DNA of 52,057 nt from CAZSAL01 sp964604825. GTDB lineage: Bacteria > Elusimicrobiota > Elusimicrobia > 2-01-FULL-59-12. Under the pieces are notes generated by a model. That model was not told the DNA's origin, did no database searches, and saw nothing but the letters and a program-made list of their open reading frames with translations. The stretch's first letter is position 1, and the number at the start of each line of letters is the position of its first letter. A program made the position numbers and the translations under genes. This document shows, in pieces, positions 34,739 through 44,900 of this stretch. The stretch is from contig CAZSAL010000014.1 of the NCBI GenBank assembly GCA_964604825.1, forward strand, positions 1 to 52,057, in the 5' to 3' direction.

Positions 34739-34858
34739 ATGGCCTGCGCGTAACGCCCTCATTCATAGCTTTCCAGGCCTTTCCCTTCGGGATGGATCGC
34801 CTTTTACTGCCCCAATTCTTCTTTGCATCAGAACCTAAATAATAGGATGATTTTCATA

Positions 34859-37800
34859 ATGTCCCGGTCCAATCCAACAGCGCCGCCCCGAGGTGGCTTT
34901 GATTACCAAGATCTCTGGGGGCTCGCGCTCTGCCTGGAAGTCTTAAAACCACCCAAAGAATACGACTGGGTTCAATTCGAGACTACCCTTGAAGAAGCAC
35001 CCAAAATATTCTGCCTCGATGACATCGTGCTCAGACGTAAGAATGGCAAGTATGTTCTCAATCAAATTAAACATCGCGTGAATCCTGCCAGGGACCCTTG
35101 GACTTGGGAATCGCTATTGGCTAAAGATGTAGACGCCGCAAAAAAACCGAAACTGTCTCTCATCCAACGGTGGAATGCATCCATATCAAAACCAGATTTC
35201 AGTATTTCGCTGGAAAGTGCCCGGTTCCTCACAGATGGTATCCCGGACAGCGATTTAGAAAGGTCGCTGAAAGACCAGCGGATAAATGTCGATTTTCTAA
35301 AGGAGATCCTTCCGGATGTTTTCAATACGCTCGTAGAACAGCTGGGAGGCGAAGATACTCTGCGTTCTTTCGCAGCCAAATTCATATTTTTGTTCTCCCA
35401 GCCTGCATATGATGCACTGGCAGACCGGACTTACAAAGAATTCAACAAGATGCTTGGCGCCACAAAAGCCGGTATCGATAACCTCTTATTGGAAATAAAG
35501 AAAGAATGCCGGAAGCAACACACTAATCCATGGGACGTCGAATCCATTCGTTCTAAATGTGAGTTTTCGAACCCCAGGCCCTTAAACGAGGAGTTCGCGG
35601 TTCCGCCCGATTTTCAACTGTTTAATCCTGCTCAGCATTTGAGCCTTATCAACAAGCTCGCAACTCCCGAGGGCGGAATTCAGGTGATTTATGGAAACCC
35701 AGGGTCCGGAAAAAGCACCTATCTATCCTGGCTCGTCAAGGAAATAAAAAAACAGGATCTCACTGTATTGCGTCATCACTATCACATTAATCCAGATGAC
35801 CTGAATCCCCAGGAACGCGTATCCTCAAAACGTGCCATCGAAGCGCTAAAAGCTCAATGCCGGGAACAGCCACAACTGCTCGGAGCATTAGAGTTTCGCG
35901 ACGCTAATAGCGTTTCGCTGCGCGATTTTCTGGGCCAGGTCGCCTCCGAACTCCGGAGGATCGGGAAAGCTGCCGTCCTGATCATTGATGGCTTGGATCA
36001 TGCCTTACGTCATGCGGACAAAGAAGAGCTATCCGATTTGCTCAATGAGGCATGTGTGCCACAAGGCGGTATTTGGATAGTGCTCGGCACCCAGTTAACG
36101 GCTAAATCCCACTTACCACAGATAGTTTTTGATAAGTGTCCTGAGGCGCAATGGATCGAGGTGACCGCGCTTGGACGTACGGCTGTCCAATCCATTATTG
36201 AGGCCAATGAGGTCAATCTATCCTTGCCGTCTCATCCCCAACAAAAAACGGGACTGGTCGATGCTGTAAACCGTCTATCCTCCGGCAACCCCCTTCATGT
36301 GCGCTACACTTTGAATGCCTTGGCGAGGATATCGCAGGGGTCAGTTGCTACCGAATTTGATTGTAATGATCTGGTCCCATATGACGGTAATATCGAGCGA
36401 TACTACGATGCGTTATGGCGGAAGTTGCCACCCATAGCCAAGTCCTTAGTCCTGGTTTTTTCTTGCGCTCCCTTTGAACCGACTGAGACCGATCTTGCCG
36501 GGATATCCGACATAATGAAATACAGTCCCACCGAAACCTCCAATGCTATTTCAGCGATTTACCATCTTCTGCAAAATCGGCACGGTCATCTTTCAATTTA
36601 CCACAACAGCTTTCGGGAATTTTTAACACGGACCTCCGAGGCCGCACAGCAAAATCTGATTTTAAAGAGGCATCTCCGGGAATGGATCAATCAAGGCCAA
36701 TCCGACGAGTTGAAATGGGCCCATTTAAGAATGTTGGACTGTGAACTTGGCACTCCCGGACCGTTGATGGACATTGACCGAAAATGGGTATTGGAGGCTT
36801 TCGCTCATCCCCGACCGGTGCATCAAATCATCCGTCAATTAGAGGCTGCGGCGGAATACGCATTTAAACAACACTTATGGGGAGCAGCAATCAAATACTC
36901 AACACTTCAAAATTACGTATCTAACGTAACAGGTTACTACTGGGAGAACTTTGCGCCTCTGTGGAACCTCGCCTATAAAATCAATCCTACGACCTTGCCA
37001 CAGCATTTGGAATCCCTTTCCCACGATCAAATCGCCACTGTATGCAGAGAGGCAGATCGTCGCGGCTTGTTGGGTCAGATGGTTCGCGATGCGCTATCCA
37101 TCGTTAATGAGCAACACCACGATCAAAGGATTACACCAAGGGGTGAAATCAGCGGTTCAATGCCTAATATTCGGATTTCCACACTCGACATCGTTGCACT
37201 GGACGACCAACAACCACTATCGCGCATTCTCACTTATATTCGAAGCATGAGACCGTATGGGTGGGCACCTTATCTGATTGGCCATTTTGCTGAGAGATTA
37301 ATCGAGCGCACACAAATTCCAAAGCTGAAGAGTTTGGCTGCATCTTTGGAAGGGGCTGAGGAAACATATATTTTTTCTTCGGTTTGCGCAGATCACGCGC
37401 TGACCTCGGCATCTCAAGATTTAATTGAGATTCTCATCGCTTTAGTCCCTGATAACTTACATCCAATGGCCATTATTGCGCTAGAATTCAATGGCCACGC
37501 GGTCTTACGCATACCACATCCGACGCCCCATGCAGCACTTCCTGCGACTGTTCCCGAATACGACTCAGGGCATAGCGACCATCGAGCTAACGCTTTCTAT
37601 GAAGGTTTTCTCATAGGGCTGATCTGTGGCTTAAAAGGTGACTCAACCATCGTTGATGAATGGGATGCGCAACGGGAAGATAATTGGCCACAGCTCGCCT
37701 ATTCACTATTAGCAAAAGCTGGTACCGCGTTAGGGCGAGATCTTCAACAACACCGATGCATTAGTATCAACACGCCAGTGGATTCGCTTCGGGATTTGCC

Positions 37801-40800
37801 GGTGCTTAAATGGCCCGACGATCGCGATCGGCTTGAGTGGCAGCAATCACTCGAATTAGGGCTCTCAAAAATTACACGGGCTGCCCTTTTTATCGAATTT
37901 GCACGTCAGGGTTGCCCTAGAACGCTTTCAGATTCTGAAATCGATGCACTCAACCAAAGTGTTCATTTCCGCACATCAAAACTAGTGCGGTTGCTAGACC
38001 TATTACAAATCCCTGTATTGACCCCCCAACAACTGCAGGCCATTGTTTCCAAGCAAAACGATGAGATTCGGCGATCCGGCAACACCTTTATCGAACGCTC
38101 GGAACGAACCTTGGAACTGGCCCGGATTGTTCATTATCACAACGATCTAAACCTGACCAAATCGCTCATCGCCAAAACGGCAGATTATCTCCTCGCCTAT
38201 GGTTCGCATAAGGACTTATTTCTCGACCAGGTAATGGACAGCGTCAAAATCGCCCATCAGGGCATCCCTCAAAAAACACAGCAACATCTCGTGGTTTTAG
38301 CCCCTTTAGCCCTCACGATCCAGGATTACACGGACGGCGACGAAACTCGTCATTTCCCAGAAAGCCTTGCAGAAGTCGTGGAGGCTACCCGCACGGAATT
38401 ACTGCCGGGGTACTTTTTGGATGAGGCCAATAAGGAAAACTATCATCTCGCTGATAAAATTTTCGAACGCATCATTACGTCGGCAGATCTTTCGAACCAA
38501 TCTCTTTTTTACGTTGCCACCACCGCCATTGATTCGGCATCATTTACTGCCTTACAAAAGCGCGCAGAGTCAGAACCTCGTGCCACAGAGGCGGTCCTTT
38601 CGATTGAAGATTACTTTGGACCACTCCGATTCGAAGTCGAAAACCCCTCATCCAGCACCATTGGCCGGAAACCCCAGAGCTTCAGCGACGTAGCGCCAGA
38701 GCATGTAACTCAAAAGCTGAGCACGCTTGGATCTCCTTGGGATAAATCGGAATTCCTGCAAGGCTGGGCCCAGTATTGGCTTGATAACGCGCCTCAACGC
38801 GCCGATGCCATATTTCAAATTATGGATCAATACGTCAGGGATTCTCCCATAACCCGAATCGAAGCAAACACGTTGGACCTTCTGGCTAAGCTGGCATTAT
38901 CGCGAAATCGAGAAAAGGCATTTCATTACATCACTTGGGCCCAGGCAAATGGGAACGGTTGGGAACCGTACCTCTATCCCCGGGCCAGTGCGTTCTGGCG
39001 GTGGCAGTTTGTTAAGGATAATTTTCCTGAGCGCTATTTGGAATTCTTTGAACTCAGCGTCGAAAGATCGGGGTTAAGATTTGGACGGAATCCGGCATAC
39101 TTCGTGTCGGTCCCGCGAGCCCCCGACTTCTTCGCTTTTTTTGGAAAATGGGACTGCGTTGACGACATCGTTACGTCGGCTGTTGATTTAGCAAAGTCTC
39201 TTGTCGTTGATGCACCAAACATATCTATTCCATGGATATCGGACGGCTTGTACGATGGATTCGATCTGCTTCTACACCGTCTCATCTGGCCCAGTCCTTT
39301 GGTCCAGGAGCGGGCCGCGAGGAGTCTCGGATTGCTCTTATCGGATTCCCGTCATCAAATCACGGCAAAAGTTCGCCTTCTCAAATGGATATCGGAGCAG
39401 AAGTTGGAATCCGTTGCTTTAAACGGGGTAATCGCGTTCGCGCACGCCGTATCCTTGATGGGTGCAGATTCCTTCTGTTTTCAGACAAAGGAGATCGTTG
39501 CCGCTCTTCAGACGTCCTCAATCGCAATCGACCTTGTCCTTGACTACATCGCAGCACGCCTCAAAGACGTCCTTCCTACGACTAAATCATATCCACCTCT
39601 GATTTCGGCACCTGCTGCCTACATACCTGACCCATTCTTTCAGAAGCATCTCAGATCATTCCTACCACCGATATATTCTGATCATGCCCATACAATAGAG
39701 GCGAGATCAAAAGCACCGTTTATGCGAGACTGGGCATACACGGCGGACGCATTACGACGGGACATAGGGATAGCCAATGACGCAGATCCCCTAGACTACA
39801 TGGGGAGATCCGGCAAACTTGTCCTTATGGCAATGACCACAAAATTAAGCGAAGTCTACCGATCTGCATACTTACGTTGCATTCAGGGGTACCACCTGTC
39901 CGGGATTATCTCTGAGAGTTTTTTTATGCAATATGCCTTACGCACGATTCCTATTGATTTCTCAATCTGGCGGACTTTACCTAATCGAATGCCGCCGTGG
40001 TGGCCTGGCAGGACATCGAGCATAGGCGCGCCGGTGGATTCATTGACAGCGATTTCATATGAGTCCGAGGCACGTGAAGTTATCAAAGGAAACACGAACG
40101 GAAAAATTATTGCCCTCTATGGCGCAACCACTTTAAGTTCCCCCGCTGTTACGTCGCGGATCAAACTTCTCGCATTTGGGTATCGTGTCGTGGGTCGGGA
40201 AATTCCATCCCCTGAACGCGTCATGGATCATCTTTCAAACACGCGATGCGAACTCACACCACCATCCAAGCTCAAATTGCCGGTCAGTCATTTAGAAAGT
40301 TATGCGGATCATGTCCCGGAAGAAATGGATGAGCAGCGGATCGGCGATGTATATATCGTCCCACTCACGGGCCATTTTTGCATCTTGAGCCCTGTTACGT
40401 GGCAATGGTTTCGCAGGCGATTCGGAGCACCATTTGGGCCAAACAGGTTGGTTTTCCCCAATATTAAAATCGTCAATGAAGATAGGCGTTGGGCATTTAT
40501 CGAAGGTGATTCCATAATCGCCGCCAGTTATGATTGGACCGCTGGTGTGACGGACCGTATCAAGCAGCCGGCCAACCCACCAGCCGGGCACTATCTTTCG
40601 ATGGAAAACGATTATTTGGAGAATTTCCTGAGAGAAAACGAACTGCGATTAGGGTTTGTTCTTTCGGTTGATGTTGGAGTTCAAGAGGGTCGTTACGTCA
40701 AGACAGTCCGTGAATTTAGCACATGCAAGTTCTTGCAGTTCTCGCCCATCATCACGATGAGTGACCGCGTTAAATCATTCTTTTCGTTTTTGCGATCTCC

Positions 40801-40813
40801 CCGAGAAGTATAA
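34859..40813 (+). CDS. giant STAND NTPase with N-terminal nuclease-like domain (Avs-like)
   Basis: This protein of about 1984 aa has an N-terminal PD-(D/E)xK-like domain: GGFDYQDLWGLALCLE at 12-27, candidate catalytic E41, D54/D55 in FCLDDIVLRR and Q69-x-K71 in VLNQIKHR. This resembles Cap4/Mrr-type effectors. A STAND NTPase follows, with Walker A GNPGSGKS (279-286) and Walker B VLIIDGLDHA (373-382), then a winged-helix region. More than 1300 residues of mostly helical repeats complete it. This plan and size match Avs/AVAST anti-phage sensors, where the repeats bind a phage protein and the nuclease is then activated. The ATG at 34859 is the most natural start. In-frame ATG 34847 and TTG 34823 are alternatives. 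Base composition is less GC-rich than the transfer module, suggesting separate acquisition. Confidence 0.82.
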   Translation: MSRSNPTAPPRGGFDYQDLWGLALCLEVLKPPKEYDWVQFETTLEEAPKIFCLDDIVLRRKNGKYVLNQIKHRVNPARDPWTWESLLAKDVDAAKKPKLSLIQRWNASISKPDFSISLESARFLTDGIPDSDLERSLKDQRINVDFLKEILPDVFNTLVEQLGGEDTLRSFAAKFIFLFSQPAYDALADRTYKEFNKMLGATKAGIDNLLLEIKKECRKQHTNPWDVESIRSKCEFSNPRPLNEEFAVPPDFQLFNPAQHLSLINKLATPEGGIQVIYGNPGSGKSTYLSWLVKEIKKQDLTVLRHHYHINPDDLNPQERVSSKRAIEALKAQCREQPQLLGALEFRDANSVSLRDFLGQVASELRRIGKAAVLIIDGLDHALRHADKEELSDLLNEACVPQGGIWIVLGTQLTAKSHLPQIVFDKCPEAQWIEVTALGRTAVQSIIEANEVNLSLPSHPQQKTGLVDAVNRLSSGNPLHVRYTLNALARISQGSVATEFDCNDLVPYDGNIERYYDALWRKLPPIAKSLVLVFSCAPFEPTETDLAGISDIMKYSPTETSNAISAIYHLLQNRHGHLSIYHNSFREFLTRTSEAAQQNLILKRHLREWINQGQSDELKWAHLRMLDCELGTPGPLMDIDRKWVLEAFAHPRPVHQIIRQLEAAAEYAFKQHLWGAAIKYSTLQNYVSNVTGYYWENFAPLWNLAYKINPTTLPQHLESLSHDQIATVCREADRRGLLGQMVRDALSIVNEQHHDQRITPRGEISGSMPNIRISTLDIVALDDQQPLSRILTYIRSMRPYGWAPYLIGHFAERLIERTQIPKLKSLAASLEGAEETYIFSSVCADHALTSASQDLIEILIALVPDNLHPMAIIALEFNGHAVLRIPHPTPHAALPATVPEYDSGHSDHRANAFYEGFLIGLICGLKGDSTIVDEWDAQREDNWPQLAYSLLAKAGTALGRDLQQHRCISINTPVDSLRDLPVLKWPDDRDRLEWQQSLELGLSKITRAALFIEFARQGCPRTLSDSEIDALNQSVHFRTSKLVRLLDLLQIPVLTPQQLQAIVSKQNDEIRRSGNTFIERSERTLELARIVHYHNDLNLTKSLIAKTADYLLAYGSHKDLFLDQVMDSVKIAHQGIPQKTQQHLVVLAPLALTIQDYTDGDETRHFPESLAEVVEATRTELLPGYFLDEANKENYHLADKIFERIITSADLSNQSLFYVATTAIDSASFTALQKRAESEPRATEAVLSIEDYFGPLRFEVENPSSSTIGRKPQSFSDVAPEHVTQKLSTLGSPWDKSEFLQGWAQYWLDNAPQRADAIFQIMDQYVRDSPITRIEANTLDLLAKLALSRNREKAFHYITWAQANGNGWEPYLYPRASAFWRWQFVKDNFPERYLEFFELSVERSGLRFGRNPAYFVSVPRAPDFFAFFGKWDCVDDIVTSAVDLAKSLVVDAPNISIPWISDGLYDGFDLLLHRLIWPSPLVQERAARSLGLLLSDSRHQITAKVRLLKWISEQKLESVALNGVIAFAHAVSLMGADSFCFQTKEIVAALQTSSIAIDLVLDYIAARLKDVLPTTKSYPPLISAPAAYIPDPFFQKHLRSFLPPIYSDHAHTIEARSKAPFMRDWAYTADALRRDIGIANDADPLDYMGRSGKLVLMAMTTKLSEVYRSAYLRCIQGYHLSGIISESFFMQYALRTIPIDFSIWRTLPNRMPPWWPGRTSSIGAPVDSLTAISYESEAREVIKGNTNGKIIALYGATTLSSPAVTSRIKLLAFGYRVVGREIPSPERVMDHLSNTRCELTPPSKLKLPVSHLESYADHVPEEMDEQRIGDVYIVPLTGHFCILSPVTWQWFRRRFGAPFGPNRLVFPNIKIVNEDRRWAFIEGDSIIAASYDWTAGVTDRIKQPANPPAGHYLSMENDYLENFLRENELRLGFVLSVDVGVQEGRYVKTVREFSTCKFLQFSPIITMSDRVKSFFSFLRSPREV

Positions 40814-41020
40814 GCGTTTCGAATCCGTCAATTGCCAACGCATCAAAGGGCATTCCACCATTACGCGAAGTTCAATATGGTTGGTCGCAAACCTATATGC
40901 GATCCGGTATTTTGACTTCTGAATCCACCATTGATGCAGAGCTGGTCCGTGTGCAAAGTAACAACGAATTCTCGCCCGATCATATCAGTCAATCATTTCG
41001 TCGCTCGTTATTACATCGTA

Positions 41021-41339
41021 ACGGCGGCCGGAAGAGAGGTGCAAGGTCGGCGGGTCGGATAAACCGGCGCCCGCCAAGGTGGGCTCCAGGAGGCCAGCAG
41101 GCCAGCTCGCCAGGACGGCTTGCGCTGTCGGCGAGGGCACTGGGCCTCGTCGCCCTCCGGCAAGGGGCCTCTTATCCGTCCCGCCTCCCTCCAGGACAAG
41201 GGGTGCCGTTTCCTGTCCGCGCGGCCAGGGTGCCTCCGTCCCCACTGAGGACTGTGGAGACTCCGGCCCGGCCAGGTCGCGGTGACCTCCCTTCCGGCCC
41301 CCGTTCCCTTCGGGATTACCTTCGCGACGAAAGCGAAGG
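41021..41339 (+). ncRNA. structured leader element, copy 2
   Basis: This second copy of the 284-nt element (41021-41304) is about 90 percent identical to copy 1 by eye. Its closing stem pairs 41021-41040 with 41285-41304, including two compensatory changes (C41028-G41297 and A41032-T41293) and two mismatches (41025/41300 and 41035/41290). Most internal pairings persist, for example GACGGC/GCTGTC with a G-T wobble. The 10-bp hairpin near its 3' part is weakened by two mismatches. The trailing hairpin CCTTCGC/GCGAAGG (41319-41339) is kept, although the flanking bases differ. It ends 25 nt before the next gene. Confidence 0.7.
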
Positions 41340-41364
41340 CATCAAAAGAACGGAGGAAACACAC

Positions 41365-41634
41365 ATGACGATACAGATAGACGGTCTTGGGAACCATGAA
41401 CGAATCATCACGCCAGTGCAGCGCCAGGAACACATAGCCCGGCTGTCCGGCAGTTACAGCCGTGCGGGCCGGGAACTGGTCGGGGATCTGGCAGCGGTCA
41501 GCTGCAACCAACGACACAATCCCGAGAGCGGCTTCGAAGAATGGCTCGCGGATACGCCGGAATGGGTTAAAGACATCGCAATTCGACGCGGCTGGGCCAC
41601 TATGGGGACTCCCGTGGAAGAGAGCGACCTATGA
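41365..41634 (+). CDS. small unknown protein behind structured leader copy 2
   Basis: The 89-aa product contains HIARLSGSYSRAGRELVGDL and FEEWLADTPEWVKDIAIRRG and is soluble and mostly helical. I know no family for it. The ATG at 41365 follows CGGAGGAAACACAC. The longer open frame to 40897 runs through the structured element and is not credible. Its stop overlaps the next start by 4 nt. The leader shared with radC suggests co-expression under the same conditions. Confidence 0.65.
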   Translation: MTIQIDGLGNHERIITPVQRQEHIARLSGSYSRAGRELVGDLAAVSCNQRHNPESGFEEWLADTPEWVKDIAIRRGWATMGTPVEESDL

Positions 41635-41951
41635 ATGCGGATCATGATAGCGACGTGGGGTCTGAAACGATGATTAAAAATCAGACTTCGCCGCTTTGGG
41701 GTCCCGAAATCATCGGATTGCATCAGGTCGCACTGTACGTCATGTGCGGTGGCGGGTTTTTGGGACATTTTGCGGCAGAGCAGCCAGCTGATTTCTACAT
41801 TGATGACCGGGTGGGGCGGTTGCCATACAGCCGTAAAGAGATCATCAAAGCGGCTGGCACGCTCACGACTATCGCGAAAGCCCATGGGCTCAATCCGCAC
41901 AATCTACCGCCCATGCCGCTCTTACACAGCTTCGGAATTTTTGGAGTCTAA
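41631..41951 (+). CDS. small unknown protein coupled to the 89-aa gene
   Basis: The 106-aa product has no recognised domain. It contains LHQVALYVMCGGGFLGHFAA, a mildly hydrophobic stretch, then SRKEIIKAAGTLTTIAKAHG. There is no signal peptide. The ATG overlaps the preceding stop (ATGA). It ends 45 nt before the convergent end of the second large NTPase gene. Confidence 0.6.
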   Translation: MNADHDSDVGSETMIKNQTSPLWGPEIIGLHQVALYVMCGGGFLGHFAAEQPADFYIDDRVGRLPYSRKEIIKAAGTLTTIAKAHGLNPHNLPPMPLLHSFGIFGV

Positions 41952-41995
41952 TGGCATGGCCTTAGTCTTGCTCTTCAGATATTTGGCCAATGGAA

Positions 41996-44900
41996 TTATG
42001 CGCCTGGAGTCAACAGGTCGTCACGAAGTTTGAATGCTGGCGACGAGCCAAATGCCACGAGCGCATCCAAAATCGCAAGGGTAGCACTCTTCAAATTGGG
42101 ATTAGCCCGAACGGCATGGTTGCCTCCGTATACTAACCTCTTCAATATCGACTCGAGGTAGAAGACGCTATCCTCGGAAAGCGCTGACGGGATTTGGCCA
42201 GTCCCCAGCTTTGGGACGATGTCGATTAGAGCATCCGGGAGCGATTGTTCCCCAATTTTGCTAAGAAACCGGCAATATGCCGATAATGCGCATTGGTTCA
42301 CAGGCAGATTTTTGAAGAGATCACTGATCCGATAAGCATTACCTTGCAGGGGAGTCCAGTCAGCGACACTGGCTTTCCAATCGCAATTCAGGAATAGGTA
42401 CGAGAGCAATTGCGCCGCATCCGAATGTTTCTCGTCGACCCGGGAGGAAAGGTCGCTGGAACGAAATGCATCGGCGAAACTCTGCCAGATAGACCAGAAT
42501 GTTTTTGTCGGTGATCTCTGATCTTGTTTCCTAATGAGTTGCCTTAAGAAATCCCCGGTTTCTTTCGGACGTAATGCGATCTGTTCAATTATCGGCCCGC
42601 AAAGAGAAACCCCCTCTTCAGGCGAGAGCTGGAGAGTAAAGCGTGCCAGGCCGTCGACAGTGGAATGGAGAACTTTCGAATCGGTGTTAGTGCGATTGCT
42701 TGCGTCCTCGTCGTCCGCTTTCGCCCACATTTTAACCAGCGCTCCTGTTGCCGTCGTCATGAATTGCCGCGCTAGAGAATCCTCATGATGATTAGTGAAA
42801 ACCGTCAGAAGATGGTTGATCATCGTCCGATCTGGCCAATCTTCGAAACTAACATTAAGGAACTGGGTCTCGTCGCAGGGTGTTCTTGCTGCAATACGTG
42901 TTCTCAGTCGAACGCGGAGGTCTGTTAAAAAACCATCCGTCGTCATCGGCATGAAGGCCCGGCTCCGTCGTTGCTTTTCAAAATGGGCAAATGACTCGCG
43001 CTCATCGTCAAGCAGCGCTTGTAAGCAGGTCAGGGCTAGGGAACGGTCTTGGGCCCACAGGTAGGAAGCTACGCCTTGCACAGCGTAGGCAACGACTTGT
43101 TCAACGGCGTGGATTATCGCCGTAGCCAAAGCGTTGATCACTCGTGTCTGCTGATTCGCTGGGATGTCTTTCCCGATCAAAAAAGGAAGAATGAAGGCGG
43201 CCGGTCTGGAACCGTCCACAATGCTGGTTCCGACGATTTCAGTACTATTCGATGTGTCCGAGTGACGATCAACAGCCTTACAAACAACGTCAACACACCA
43301 CACCCGTTCATCCGCTGATAGCTCGTTCCAATGATCCCGAATACAGACGCTGGCGATGTATTCTGGACCAGAGGCTTGAAGAGTGACCTCCACGTCGTCT
43401 TCCATTTCGCCTTTGTCGATGTCGTGACGTCGCGCGGCCTGCAGCATCTCTCGCCATTGTTCGGGATTTACCGATTGTCTCCCGTCTTGCTCGAACACAC
43501 CCATGCCCCAATTTGACAATCTCATGCCTTCCATGAACTTTCGGGTGCGTGGTTGGTGGCGATCAATCATTTTCTGTACGTCTTCAGGCGGGTTAACCGG
43601 CTTCATCAGCACGTGGCCATCAGCGGTTTGTTCGGACTCAACGAAGTTCCGTAAATCCATCCTATGCAACGCTAGCCGCCAGACGCGGACTTCGTCGTCC
43701 TGGGCCGATTCCGGTGGCAGCTTTTTTTTGTAATCGTCGATCAATTCGAAAACTTTGTTTTTCATGGATGAGATCTGCAGATTCAGCGCAAGAGTTTCAA
43801 GGTTCCTTTGGCGATGGGGTAGTATCGCGGCCTCCTGACGTTCTTTTTCGTAGATGGCGTTTTCAGAGCTGTAAGCAGAAATTAGATTGGATAACGATCC
43901 GTTTGAATGAGACAAATCTTGGGCGTGACGAATGCGATCCCATTGAAAGATTTGTTGGCAAGTTAAGACGGATAGGGCCGCTGCGCCGCATTGCGTTGGG
44001 TATGCGATCGCAACGCTGGCTACGACGCTTGTAATAGCGACATTGTTACTCTCGGAAAGGAGGGTAGTTAAAATCGTTGGAAAATTCTTATCGGCTCGGG
44101 TTGCCTTTTGCAATAACCACTTTTCAAGCGCCATTAGAGCACTTTGGAGAGCGTAGGGGCCCACGCTCATGCTGCGATAAAGACCCCAGAGCCGCCAATT
44201 GCCCCACTGTAATCGAGTTTTTCCATCAGGAAGAGTAATTTGGACTTTTTCGGGCGGCTCGATGATCGGAGGGTTATTGGGATCACCATAGGCATCGCAG
44301 GAATGATTGAGAAGTCGGAGGATTAAATTGACTCCTTGGCCGGGGTGCTGACATAGAAGCTGGAAGAAGGGGCCATGGAAAGCGCTGGGCGGAAAAGAAT
44401 CAATATGAAGCTGAGAATTCAGACCGAACGTGCTTTCCAATTCAAGAGTGTGTTCCCGGATTTGTCTAAAAAATGTCGCGTCTATCTTTCTGTTCAATCC
44501 CAGGATCTCTTTTACTGCTTCGACGTATAAGTCAGGCAGGTCCCGGCACACTGCCGCACCATAAAAATGGCTGTAGATGAGTTCCAATATCGTCTGATTG
44601 GCCCGACCGCCGTCAGTGCTTAATGACGCCGACTTGATCATTTCCCTCAATGGAGCTTCAGCAGTCTTCGGGATTCGTAAAAGTATTTTCAGTAGTCTTT
44701 CATGGGCATCGCGGACAGGAAATCTCCAGGAAGCCGATTGCGGTAGCCAGTGCATAACAATCGTCTCAACATCGGCATGTCCCGAAGGATAGCCGCGTGG
44801 AAGGTAGTATGTAATGCTGTTCCAATCTTCAAGGAAACCGAGAATTAAAGGAAAATCCGACGCCCCAAAGGAAGTTACGCCTTTTGCCAGAAGCTGAGCA

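Noticed and set aside
40897..41364. upstream extension of the 89-aa gene to a 245-aa frame
   Set aside because: The extension runs through the structured element. Copy 1 of the element is not translated in an equivalent frame, and a strong ribosome-binding site precedes the internal ATG.
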